In this document: piece after piece, positions 18,143-26,348 of the stretch
Position numbering within the stretch: position 1 is the first letter of the stretch
Layout: the number at the start of each line of letters is the position of its first letter
Source: Variovorax sp. Root473
Lineage (GTDB): Bacteria > Pseudomonadota > Gammaproteobacteria > Burkholderiales > Burkholderiaceae_C
Assembly (NCBI RefSeq): GCF_001426505.1
Contig: NZ_LMEV01000017.1
Span: 1,333,155 to 1,397,154 of the forward strand
Direction of reading: 5' to 3'
Length of the DNA stretch: 64,000 nt
Position numbers and translations under genes: made by a program
The notes under the pieces: generated by a model
Databases searched by the model: none
What the model was told of the DNA's origin: nothing
What the model saw: only the letters and a program-made list of their open reading frames with translations

Positions 18143-19066
18143 TCAGCGTTCTCCCTTGCGGTAGGGTTTCATCAGCGCCTGCGGATAGCTGGCCTTGCGC
18201 GCCACCAGCACCAGCGCCAGGATCGACAGCAGGTAGGGCAGCATCAGGTACAGCTGGTAAGGCAGCACGGCATCGCCCGATTGTTGCAGTCGCAGCTGCA
18301 GCGCGTCGAAGAACGCAAACAGCAGCGCGCCGAGCAGGGCCTTGCCGGGCCGCCACGAGGCGAACACCACCAGCGCCACGCAGATCCAGCCGCGCCCGTT
18401 CACCATGTTGAAGAAGAAGGCGTTGAAGGCCGACAGCGTGAGGAACGCGCCCGCCACGCCCATCAGCGCCGAGCCCGCCACGATGGCGCCGGTGCGCGTG
18501 GCCGCGACCGACACGCCCTGGCTCTCGGCCGCCTGCGGGTTCTCGCCCACCATGCGCAGCGCCAGGCCGAGCGGCGTGCGGTACAGCACCCAGGCCACGG
18601 CCGGCACCAGCAGCAGCGCGAACAGCGTGAGCGCGGTCTGCGCGCCGAGGATGGGCACGGGCAGCCAGTCCATCGGCGCGAAGGGCGTGATGGTCGGCGG
18701 CGTATTCACCTTGGGAAAGCTGACGCGGTAGCCGAAGTAGCTCAGCGCCGTCGCCAGCAGCGTGATGCCCAGCCCCGAGACGTGCTGCGACAGCGCGAGG
18801 CCGACGGTCAAAAAGGCGTGCAGCAATCCGAACCCCATGCCCGTGAGCGCGGCCACGCCGACCCCGGCCCACAGCGGCGCGCCGGCGTACACCGCGAGCC
18901 AGCCGGTGAAGGCGCCCGCGACCATGATCCCTTCGATGCCGAGGTTGAGCACGCCCGCCCGTTCGCACAGCAGCACGCCCAGCGTGCCCAAAATGAGCGG
19001 CGTGGCGATGCGCAGCACCGCGACCCAGAAGGCGGGGTTGGAAAGAATGTCGAGCAGGTCGGTCAT
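18143..19066 (-). CDS. BMP-type ABC transporter permease 2 (307 aa)
   Basis: Inner-membrane permease of the nucleoside/nucleobase ABC importer family (NupQ/YufQ type). It begins MTDLLDILSNPAFWVAVLRI, and about eight hydrophobic segments follow. The motif LCERAGVLNLGIEGIMVAGA near residue 40 is diagnostic for this permease group, as is VGENPQAAESQGVS, the cytoplasmic coupling loop. The start overlaps the preceding permease stop in ATGA (19063-19066). It pairs with the other permease and the double-domain ATPase upstream. Confidence 0.93.
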   Translation of the reverse strand: MTDLLDILSNPAFWVAVLRIATPLILGTLGVLLCERAGVLNLGIEGIMVAGAFTGWLAVYAGAPLWAGVGVAALTGMGFGLLHAFLTVGLALSQHVSGLGITLLATALSYFGYRVSFPKVNTPPTITPFAPMDWLPVPILGAQTALTLFALLLVPAVAWVLYRTPLGLALRMVGENPQAAESQGVSVAATRTGAIVAGSALMGVAGAFLTLSAFNAFFFNMVNGRGWICVALVVFASWRPGKALLGALLFAFFDALQLRLQQSGDAVLPYQLYLMLPYLLSILALVLVARKASYPQALMKPYRKGER

Positions 19067-20130
19067 TTCGTCACCCGCACGCGGTACTGCGTGAGCAGCG
19101 TGGCCACCAGCACCGCGATCAGCGAGGCCGCGACGATCACGTCGGCGATGTAGGTCGGCACGCCGACGGCGCGGCTCATGGTGTCGGCCCCGACGAGCAC
19201 GCCGGCCACGAACACGCCGGCGGCGATCACGCCCAGCGGGTGCAGGCCGGCGAGCATCGCGATCACGATGCCGGTGTAGCCATAGCCCGGCGACATGTCG
19301 AGCGTGACGTAGCTGGTGCGGCCCGCCACCTCGATGGCCCCGGCCAGCCCGGCCAGCGCGCCCGAGAGCAGCGCCACCATGACCACCGTGCGCGTCACCG
19401 GCACGCCGGCGAAGGCGGCGGCGCGCGCATTGGCGCCCACCGCGCGGATGTCGAAGCCCAGCACCGTGTACTTGAAGATCGCCCACACGCACACCGCGAG
19501 CGACACGGCCCACAGCAGCCCGGTGTGCACGCGCGTCTGCGCGATGAGCTTGCCGAGTTCGAGGTCAGGCTGCAGCGACACGCTCTGCGGCCAGCCCATG
19601 GCCGTCGGATCTTTCATCGGCCCGTCGAGCAGCGCCGACACGCCGAGCAGCACGATGAAGTTGATGAGCAGCGTGGTCACGACCTCGTCGACGCCGAGCT
19701 TGTTCTTCATGAGCGCCGGGCCCAGCAGCATCAGCGCGCCCGCCACCGCTGCGGCCAGCATCATCAGTGGGAACAGCAGCCAGGGCGAGAGTTCGAAGCC
19801 CGTACCGCCGTGCATGCCACCCACGGCCACGGCAGCGAGTGCGCCCGCGAACAGCTGCCCCTCGGCGCCGATGTTGAAGAGCCGCGCCTTGAACGCGACC
19901 GTCGCGGCCAGGCCGGTGAGGATGAGCGGGATGGCCCGCGTCAGCGTCTCGCTCCATGCGAACACCGAGCCGAAGCCGCCCTGCAGCAGCAGCGCATAGG
20001 TGCGCCCGACCGGCGCGCCGGCCCAGCGCACGAGCAGCGCGCTCACCAGCAGCGTGAACACGACCGCGCCGATGGGGGCCAGCACCAGCGCGGCGCGCGA
20101 GCTTTCGTGGCGTCGTTCGAGGCGCATCAT
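19063..20130 (-). CDS. BMP-type ABC transporter permease 1 (355 aa)
   Basis: Inner-membrane permease (NupP/YufP type), partner of the gene that follows. It has an N-terminal membrane segment (LVLAPIGAVVFTLLVSALLV) and several more, with the family motif FKARLFNIGAEGQLFAGAL and the coupling segment AVGANARAAAFAGVPV. The start is the first of two adjacent ATG codons (20128-20130), which overlaps the ATPase stop by 4 bases. Known members import purine or pyrimidine nucleosides. Confidence 0.93.
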   Translation of the reverse strand: MMRLERRHESSRAALVLAPIGAVVFTLLVSALLVRWAGAPVGRTYALLLQGGFGSVFAWSETLTRAIPLILTGLAATVAFKARLFNIGAEGQLFAGALAAVAVGGMHGGTGFELSPWLLFPLMMLAAAVAGALMLLGPALMKNKLGVDEVVTTLLINFIVLLGVSALLDGPMKDPTAMGWPQSVSLQPDLELGKLIAQTRVHTGLLWAVSLAVCVWAIFKYTVLGFDIRAVGANARAAAFAGVPVTRTVVMVALLSGALAGLAGAIEVAGRTSYVTLDMSPGYGYTGIVIAMLAGLHPLGVIAAGVFVAGVLVGADTMSRAVGVPTYIADVIVAASLIAVLVATLLTQYRVRVTK

Positions 20131-21800
20131 GCGGCGGCTCCCGGGCGTTGCGGCGCCGTGGCGCCGGCCATCGCCAGGCCGATGGCTTCGCGCGTCCAGG
20201 CCGCGGCCGGGCGCGCTTCGCCGAGGTGGCCGCCGTGCATCACGGCCACGCGGTCGCCGAGCGCGAGCACCTCGTCGAGGTCGTCGGAAATGACGAGCAC
20301 TGCCGCGCCGGCGTCGCGTGCGGCAATGAGCTGCTGCTGCACGTAGGCGACGGCGCCGATGTCCAGGCCCCAGGTCGGCTGGTGCGCGACGATGAGGAAC
20401 GGCACCCCCACGCTCCCCGCTGCGCGTGGTTCGCTGCCCCCCGAGGGGGCTGCTTCGCCTTGGGGCGGCCCGGCGGCGAGGCGCGGTGCGCGGTTCGGGT
20501 ATTTCTTGTTGTCGGTGTCTTGTTCCACTTGCTCGGGCGCCAGCAGCGCCCGCCCCAGGATCAGTTTCTGCATGTTCCCGCCCGAGAGCGAACGGGCCGG
20601 CGACATCAGGCCGGCACCGCGCACATCGAAGGCTTTCTCGATGCGCCGGGCGTGCAGCCGCGCGGCGGCACGCCGGACGATGAACGACCAGCGCGAAAAG
20701 ACAGGGCTGCGCAGCCGCTCGGACACGGCGTTCTCCCACACCGGCAGGTCGTCGACCACGCCGACCGCGTGCCGGTCTTCGGGGATGCGCGCCACGCCGC
20801 GCTGCACCAGCCGGGCGGGCGAGGGCGGCAGCGCGCGGCCCATGAACTGCGCGGTGCCGGAGACGGCGCGGCGCGTGCCGCTGAGCAGCTCGGCCAGCGC
20901 GACCTGGCCGTTGCCGGAGACGCCGGCGATGGCGGTGATTTCGCCCGCGCGCAGCGTGAGCGACACCTCGCGCAGGCGGTCCTGTCCGCCGTCTTTGGTC
21001 GATGCGGTGCTCACGTGGTCGAGCACGCAGACCGCATCGCCCACCGACTTCGCAGGCCGGCGCTGCGGCGCCTCGACCGCATGGCCGACCATCCACAGCG
21101 CGAGCTGCGCCTGCGTGGTGTCGGCCGTGCGCGCCTCGGCGACCAGCTTGCCGCCGCGCAGCACCGCGATGCGCTGCGACACGCGCAGCACCTCGCCGAG
21201 CTTGTGGCTGATGAAGATGACCGACAGGCCCTGCGCCACCATCTGCGCGAGCGTGGCGAACAGCGCTTCGCTCTCCTGCGGCGTGAGCACGGCCGTCGGT
21301 TCGTCGAGGATCAGGATGCGCGCGCCGCGGTACAGCGCCTTGAGGATTTCCACGCGCTGGCGCTCGCCGACCGAGAGGCTGCCGATGGTCGCGTCGGGTT
21401 GCACCGGCAGGCCGAAGCGCTGCGCCACCTCGAGCAACCGCGCACGGGCCGCCGCACGGCGGGAGACCGGGCGCCACAGCGGCTCGGTGCCCATCGTCAC
21501 GTTGTCGAGCACGCTGAGGTTGTCGGCCAGCGTGAAGTGCTGGTGCACCATGCCCACGCCGGCGGCCAGCGCGGCCTTGGGGTTGCCGGGCGGTAGGGGC
21601 GAGCCGAACACTTCGATGCGGCCTTCGTCGGCGACGTAGTGGCCGAACAGGATCGACATCAGCGTCGACTTGCCGGCGCCGTTCTCGCCGAGCAGCGCGA
21701 GCACTTCGCCGGCCTGCAGGTCGAGGGAGATGGCGTCGTTGGCCACGAGCGGGCCGAAGCGCTTGGTGATGCCCTGGAGGCGGAGCACGGTGGGGTTCAT
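20127..21800 (-). CDS. BMP-type ABC transporter ATP-binding protein with an in-frame insert (557 aa)
   Basis: Double-domain ATPase (NupO/YufO type) that drives the BMP-type importer. The first nucleotide-binding domain has Walker A GENGAGKST (38-46), signature LSVGERQ (142-148) and Walker B RILILDEP (161-168). The second has the family's degenerate GVSGNGQVALAE (293-304) and LSGGNMQK (405-412). Its Walker B strand should follow closely, but about 41 residues (roughly 425-465, VEQDTDNKKYPNR to RAAGSVG) intervene before PFLIVAHQPTWGLD. The DNA of this insert is a GC-rich repeat-like sequence (20406-20528). The frame is kept, so the protein may still work. It overlaps the hydrolase upstream and the permease downstream by 4 bases each. 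Confidence 0.93.
   Translation of the reverse strand: MNPTVLRLQGITKRFGPLVANDAISLDLQAGEVLALLGENGAGKSTLMSILFGHYVADEGRIEVFGSPLPPGNPKAALAAGVGMVHQHFTLADNLSVLDNVTMGTEPLWRPVSRRAAARARLLEVAQRFGLPVQPDATIGSLSVGERQRVEILKALYRGARILILDEPTAVLTPQESEALFATLAQMVAQGLSVIFISHKLGEVLRVSQRIAVLRGGKLVAEARTADTTQAQLALWMVGHAVEAPQRRPAKSVGDAVCVLDHVSTASTKDGGQDRLREVSLTLRAGEITAIAGVSGNGQVALAELLSGTRRAVSGTAQFMGRALPPSPARLVQRGVARIPEDRHAVGVVDDLPVWENAVSERLRSPVFSRWSFIVRRAAARLHARRIEKAFDVRGAGLMSPARSLSGGNMQKLILGRALLAPEQVEQDTDNKKYPNRAPRLAAGPPQGEAAPSGGSEPRAAGSVGVPFLIVAHQPTWGLDIGAVAYVQQQLIAARDAGAAVLVISDDLDEVLALGDRVAVMHGGHLGEARPAAAWTREAIGLAMAGATAPQRPGAAA
20406..20528. repeat. GC-rich dispersed-repeat-like element inside the ABC ATPase gene
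   Basis: This stretch encodes the extra 41 or so residues of the ATPase. It contains a 6-bp stem GCCCCC (20436-20441) / GGGGGC (20445-20450) with a 3-base loop, followed by TTGGGGCGGCCCGGCGGCG. From memory, very similar strings recur between genes in Variovorax and relatives, so it looks like a REP-like element that landed inside the gene without breaking the frame. A genome-wide search is needed to prove the copy number. Confidence 0.6.
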
Positions 21801-22537
21801 GGGCAGACAGGTGGCGACGGCAGGTCGCGGCAGAAATTCTCGATGGCCCGGGCGGACGCGGCGGGCGAGGCCTGCAGCAGGCCGTGGGGGCCGTCGAGCT
21901 GCACCAGGTGCAATGCCGACAACCCGCGCTGGAGGGCGGCCACTGCGCGGCGCGGCACCACGCGGTCCTGCAGCGCCTGCAGGTACATCGCCGGCACACG
22001 CACCAACGGCAGTTTGTCGCGCACGTCGACGCGCTGCACTTCCTTCATGCGGTGGGTCATCACGGCGACCGACACCTGCTTGAGCGACGCCTGGAGCATG
22101 TCCGACAGGTGCGGCGACGCCGATCCGCCCAGCAGCAGGTGCCGCATCGGCGCGCGCATGAGCTTCGAATGCAGCAGGCGCATCGACAGGTCGAGCAAGC
22201 CCGCGCGCATCAGCGCCAGGCCGGGCGCTGGCCGGCGCGCGAAGCTGCAGCACAGGATGAGGCCTTGCAGCCCCGGCGGGCGCAAGGCCGCGATCGAAAT
22301 GGCCAGTGGCCCGGAAAACGATTCGCCGAGCAGAACGAAAGGCTGCTGCGTCGGCAGTTGAGCGCGCACCAGCGCCTCGAGCTCGCCGTAACCCAGCACC
22401 TCGCGGCCCGGGTAGCGCACGACGTCGATGGCGGCCTGCGGCCCCAGGGCCTGCGCCAATGGCGCGAAGAGATCGCCGGTGCCGTCCATGCCCGGCAGCA
22501 ACACAAGACGAGGCAGGCGCCCGAGCGCCACCGTCAC
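21797..22537 (-). CDS. Alpha/beta-fold hydrolase (246 aa)
   Basis: Serine hydrolase of unknown substrate. LVLLPGMDGTGDLF near residue 11 forms the oxyanion region, and VLLGESFSGPLAI carries the nucleophile Ser73. The acid is probably in LQDRVVPRR and the His in DGPHGLLQ. No signal peptide is seen, so it is likely cytoplasmic. The start is taken as GTG at 22535-22537 because it overlaps the nucleosidase stop (GTGA); a second GTG two codons later is possible. The stop overlaps the ATPase start by 4 bases. It sits within the transporter operon between a lipoprotein nucleosidase and the ATPase. Confidence 0.83.
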   Translation of the reverse strand: MTVALGRLPRLVLLPGMDGTGDLFAPLAQALGPQAAIDVVRYPGREVLGYGELEALVRAQLPTQQPFVLLGESFSGPLAISIAALRPPGLQGLILCCSFARRPAPGLALMRAGLLDLSMRLLHSKLMRAPMRHLLLGGSASPHLSDMLQASLKQVSVAVMTHRMKEVQRVDVRDKLPLVRVPAMYLQALQDRVVPRRAVAALQRGLSALHLVQLDGPHGLLQASPAASARAIENFCRDLPSPPVCP

Positions 22538-23511
22538 TTCCACGCGGCCAGGAAGGCCAGCATGACCTTGGCCGAGTTGTCGGCCGCGATGCTCATGAAG
22601 GTGCCCATCTCGTTCTCGCCGTCGCCGCCACCCGCGAGGTCGCTGAGCGAGCGGAAGGCGATGTAGGGCACGCCGTTGCTGTAGGCGACCATGCCCACGG
22701 CGGCGGTTTCCATGTCGAGCACGTTGGCCTGGAAGGTCTTGTAGGTGTATTCGCGGTAGGCCTTGTTGTCCATGAAGGCCTGGCCCGACACGCCGTTGCC
22801 GCCCACCACCAGCTGCGGCTTGCGCGGCAGGCACTTGCCGGCGCCGCAGTTGGCCAGCTCGACGTTGCGGATGCTGCGCGCCACCTCGAGCATCTTCGGA
22901 TCGGCCGCGAACCAGAACTTGCGTTCGATGCCCGGCCTGGCGGCCGAGCGCACCTCGACGGGGCGAGGGAAGTTCATGCCGAAGTTGGGCAGCGTGGCGT
23001 CGGTGATGAAGGGCGGTGCGCTGTACTTGCCGGGCGCGGTTTCGCGCGCCATGAGCACTTCGAGGTACTGGCCCCACTGGGCCGGCACCGTCACGTCGCC
23101 CACATGCAGCGACGGGTTCACGCCGCCCGCGATGCCGCTGAACACGATGCCGCTGATGCGAAAGCGGTTGAGCACGAGCTGCGTGTTCATGGTCGCGTTC
23201 GTCATGCTGATGCCCGAGAGGAACAGCACCACGGGCTTGCCTTCGAGCGTGCCGGTGGTGAACTCGACGCCGTTCACGCTGTGTTTTCTAGGGCCTTGCA
23301 CGCGCGTCAGCAGCAGCTTGAGCTCAGGCTCGAAGGCCGAGATCACGGCCAGGCGCGGCGTGTCGTCCAGCCGCGTGCTGCTGTTGATGCTGACGACGTC
23401 CGACGACTTGTAGACGCCGACGCAGCCCGTCAGCACGAGGCCGAGCGCAGCGGCCAGGACCGGGGCGCGCAGGCGCTGGAGAAGCGAAGAGGTGTTCGTC
23501 ATGGTCGTCAT
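22534..23511 (-). CDS. Lipoprotein of the nucleoside phosphorylase/nucleosidase superfamily (325 aa)
   Basis: PNP/UDP/MTAN-fold protein with an N-terminal lipoprotein signal: the hydrophobic run APVLAAALGLVLTGC ends in a lipobox with Cys30, so it is anchored to a membrane facing the periplasm or outside. Fold marks are RLAVISAFEPELKLLL, FSGIAGGVNPSLHVGDV, and NVLDMETAAVGMVAYSNG with the conserved Met-Glu that contacts ribose. This resembles MTA/SAH nucleosidases more than phosphate-using phosphorylases. An extracytoplasmic nucleosidase would release bases for the BMP-type transporter of the same operon; that is inference. It overlaps both neighbours by 4 bases. Confidence 0.85.
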   Translation of the reverse strand: MTTMTNTSSLLQRLRAPVLAAALGLVLTGCVGVYKSSDVVSINSSTRLDDTPRLAVISAFEPELKLLLTRVQGPRKHSVNGVEFTTGTLEGKPVVLFLSGISMTNATMNTQLVLNRFRISGIVFSGIAGGVNPSLHVGDVTVPAQWGQYLEVLMARETAPGKYSAPPFITDATLPNFGMNFPRPVEVRSAARPGIERKFWFAADPKMLEVARSIRNVELANCGAGKCLPRKPQLVVGGNGVSGQAFMDNKAYREYTYKTFQANVLDMETAAVGMVAYSNGVPYIAFRSLSDLAGGGDGENEMGTFMSIAADNSAKVMLAFLAAWK

Positions 23512-26321
23512 GAGTTGGTGGGCGGGAGTGGGGGGCGGTGTTCGGCGTCGGGCGTGGCGATCCAGGCCTGCAGCGCGGCGACGCGCGCGTGCTTCGGTGC
23601 CAGGCCGACGAAGGTGGTGTAGGCGGCGAGCGCCTTGGCGTCGTTGCCGGCCTGCAGGTAGGCATCGCCCAGGTTCAGGTAGGCGAGGGCGCGGCTGCCG
23701 TCCATGTCGATGGCCTGCTCGAACCAGCGCGCGGCCTCGACCGGCTTGCCGCGCTTGAAGTACACGAAGCCCAGGTTGTTGGCCGCCAGCGCAAAGCGCG
23801 GCTGCAGCTTCAGCGCCTCGGTGAAGGCGGCTTCGGCCTCGTCGTAGCGGCGCTCGCGGTACAGCTGCAGGCCGCGGTCGTTGGCGCGCTGGGCCGCCAC
23901 GCGCGGCGTGAGCGGCGCGGCGGCCGGCATGGTCAGCCTGGTGTCGGCGCCTTCGAGGTTCTTCACCACCACTTCGACGGCGGCCGGGCCGGCCTTGGCC
24001 GCCTTGGGTGTTGCCGCCGCATGCACGGCCTGCTCGTTGGCCTGGTCGATGCGCTTGTTGACCTGGCTGGCGGCGGCGTCGAGCTGCAGGCTGTCGCCGC
24101 TGAGGCCTTCGCGCTCGACGGGCAGCGCGAACACGAACTCGCCGCCTTCCGAGCCCGGCAGGCTGCCGAAGGCCGGCGTCTGCCGCGCGATGGCCGAGAC
24201 GGCCGGTGCCACGTAGGCCGCGAGTTCGGTGCCGGTGATGACGCTGTCGCCGTTCATGTCGGCCTTGCCCGACAGCGCCTGCAGCATCGTCCAGGTGAAG
24301 ACCGAGTGGCCGCCGGGACCGTCGTCGGCCACCTGCTGGTCGGCGCCGCCGGCGGTGAGCATCTGGCGGCCGATGCGGCGCGCGTTGTCGGTCAGGAAGT
24401 TCTTGTTGCCCTGCGACGCGCCGCCGCGCGTGAGGCCCAGGCCCGAGTAGCAGGCGTCCACGAGGAACAGCACGTGCTTGGCCGACAGCGCCTCGGCCAC
24501 CTCTTGCAATTGCGGCATCGAGATGGCGTCGGACGGCAGGTTGTCCAGCGTGGCATCGACCGGCACGATGTAGCCGACGTCGCGCCCGCTCGCGAGCTTG
24601 CGGGTGCTGCCATGGCCGGCAAAGAACACCAGCACGCGGTCGTCGCGCTTCACGCGCTTGCCGTCGGTCAGCTTTTCGTTCAGCGCGCGCAGGATGTTGG
24701 CGCGCGTGGCCTGCTCGTCGTACAGCGCCGTGATCTGCTCGGGCTTGAAGCCGAAGCGCGTCACGAGCAGCTGCTCCATGGCCTTGGCGTCGGGCACGGC
24801 GTGGTGCAGGCCGGGCCATTGGGCGTACTTGTCGATGCCGATCACCAGCGCGTGGCTTTCGCGGTAGAGCGTGTCGCCCGAGGTGGCGGCCACGCCGTCG
24901 TCGGGCGCCGCCTTTTTCGATGCGCTGACGACGAACTTGCCGTCGCGCCAGGTGGCGAAGCGGTAGCCGTCGGCCACCAGCTGGTCGAGCACCGTGGGCA
25001 GGGCCTGCACGGTGCGGCCCTGGATGTCGTGGAACAGGATGACGCCGCGCTTGGCCTTGTCGACCTCGGCCAGCACGCGGTCGGCGATCGACTTGGGCAC
25101 CGGGTCGGCCCAGTCCATCGAGTCGACGGTCCACATCATCGAGCGCAGCTTGAGCGCCTCGACCGAGCTCAGCTTGGCCTCGTTGCGCGCGCCGTACGGA
25201 AAGCGAAAGAGGGTGGACTGCGGCCGGCCGGTGGCGTCGAGCAGCGTTTCGGTCTCGGTGGCTTCGATGCGCACTGCGTCGTCGGTCATCTTGGCCATCA
25301 TGCCGTGGCTGAAGCTGTGGTTGGCAAGCACATGGCCGGCGGCCAGCACGCGCTTGGCCGCTGCGCCGTTGGCGCTGAGGTGGGCCTTGCCCTGCGCGTC
25401 GAGCTTGCCCAGGTTGCGCCCGAGCTGGAAGAAGATGGCGGGCGCGTCGTAGCGCTTCAATATCTCCAGGATCTCGTCGGTGTGCCTGGCGTGCGGGCCG
25501 TCGTCGAAGGTCAGGACCACGGTCTTGGCGGGCAGCGAGGTGCCGAAGATCTCGCGTGCGTCCGCGCTGTCCTTTTCCCTGGCGCCGCCCGGGGGCTGCG
25601 TGTAGGGAACGATGGCGCCGAAGTCTTTCAGGATCTGCTCGCGCGAGTACAGGCCCTGCAGCTTGGCCACGTAGTCGGCCCACTTTTCGCGCTTGGGCTC
25701 GATGCCGCGCTGCGCGAAGCGGCCGAACACGTCTTTCAGCTCGCGGTCGTAGGCCTGCTCGATCTCGGCGAGCACAGCCAGGTCTTCACTGGCGCGGCGG
25801 CCGAGCTTGAGCCCGGACAGCGACTGCGCCTGGCTGTAGCGCGTGCTCAGCTCGCCCAGGAACTCCTTGAACGCCAGCCGGTCGGCGTCGAACCAGCTGG
25901 GCTCGCTCTCGATGCGGTCGAGCAACGCGTTCAGGCCCGCCACAGCGGCGGGGTCCGTCATGTCGGCGGCCTGCGCGATCAGCGCCTGCTGGCGCTCCTG
26001 CATCTCGTGAAACAGCTGTTGCCCGACCGCGCTGACGGCGCGCTTCTCGGCCGCGTCGAGCGCGCGCTCGCCGGTCATGAGCACGATCATCTGGCGGTGT
26101 GCGGCGAGCAGGGCGTCGGCGCGCGCCTGCAGTGCGGCCGGAATGCCGACCGGTGCCGCGACCACCGGCGGTGCAACGGCAGCGGGTGCCGAGGCGGCCG
26201 ATCCGGGCACCTCGGCCGCCGGGGCCGTGGCCGCCGGCTCAGGTTGACAGGCGGCGAGCCCGGCGGCCAGCGCCGCGATGGCCACGCCATGGATTGCGGT
26301 CTGCCATCGCGCACGCTTCAT
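23508..26321 (-). CDS. Lipoprotein fusing polysaccharide deacetylase, caspase-like peptidase and TPR (937 aa)
   Basis: A multidomain envelope protein. Residues 1-25 are a lipoprotein signal (GLAAC, Cys25), followed by an Ala/Pro linker and a helical region to about 240. Residues 265-460 form a NodB-type deacetylase: TFDDGP with D273/D274, HSFSH with H335 and H339, RFPYG at 373-377 and FHD with H431. Residues 488-735 are a caspase/metacaspase p20-like domain: HALVIGIDKY, then FFAGHGS with His570 and VDACYSG with Cys624. An EF-hand-like loop DMNGDSVITGTE (688-699) follows, suggesting calcium control. Residues 806-910 are about three TPR repeats. It is the second gene of the BMP transporter operon and overlaps the nucleosidase gene by 4 bases. 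All catalytic residues seem intact; the biological role is unknown. Confidence 0.9.
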   Translation of the reverse strand: MKRARWQTAIHGVAIAALAAGLAACQPEPAATAPAAEVPGSAASAPAAVAPPVVAAPVGIPAALQARADALLAAHRQMIVLMTGERALDAAEKRAVSAVGQQLFHEMQERQQALIAQAADMTDPAAVAGLNALLDRIESEPSWFDADRLAFKEFLGELSTRYSQAQSLSGLKLGRRASEDLAVLAEIEQAYDRELKDVFGRFAQRGIEPKREKWADYVAKLQGLYSREQILKDFGAIVPYTQPPGGAREKDSADAREIFGTSLPAKTVVLTFDDGPHARHTDEILEILKRYDAPAIFFQLGRNLGKLDAQGKAHLSANGAAAKRVLAAGHVLANHSFSHGMMAKMTDDAVRIEATETETLLDATGRPQSTLFRFPYGARNEAKLSSVEALKLRSMMWTVDSMDWADPVPKSIADRVLAEVDKAKRGVILFHDIQGRTVQALPTVLDQLVADGYRFATWRDGKFVVSASKKAAPDDGVAATSGDTLYRESHALVIGIDKYAQWPGLHHAVPDAKAMEQLLVTRFGFKPEQITALYDEQATRANILRALNEKLTDGKRVKRDDRVLVFFAGHGSTRKLASGRDVGYIVPVDATLDNLPSDAISMPQLQEVAEALSAKHVLFLVDACYSGLGLTRGGASQGNKNFLTDNARRIGRQMLTAGGADQQVADDGPGGHSVFTWTMLQALSGKADMNGDSVITGTELAAYVAPAVSAIARQTPAFGSLPGSEGGEFVFALPVEREGLSGDSLQLDAAASQVNKRIDQANEQAVHAAATPKAAKAGPAAVEVVVKNLEGADTRLTMPAAAPLTPRVAAQRANDRGLQLYRERRYDEAEAAFTEALKLQPRFALAANNLGFVYFKRGKPVEAARWFEQAIDMDGSRALAYLNLGDAYLQAGNDAKALAAYTTFVGLAPKHARVAALQAWIATPDAEHRPPLPPTNS

Positions 26322-26348
26322 GGGTTCGGGTCTGCTCGCTTGCCTGTT

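Noticed and set aside
18143-19513. Extended open frame upstream of permease 2
   Set aside because: The extra 5' part is the shadow of permease 1. The ATG at 19064-19066 starts a normal permease and overlaps the previous stop.
21801-22253. Longer 5' frame of the ABC ATPase
   Set aside because: The region is inside the alpha/beta hydrolase gene; the ATG at 21798-21800 gives the typical start MNPTVLRLQGITKRFG.
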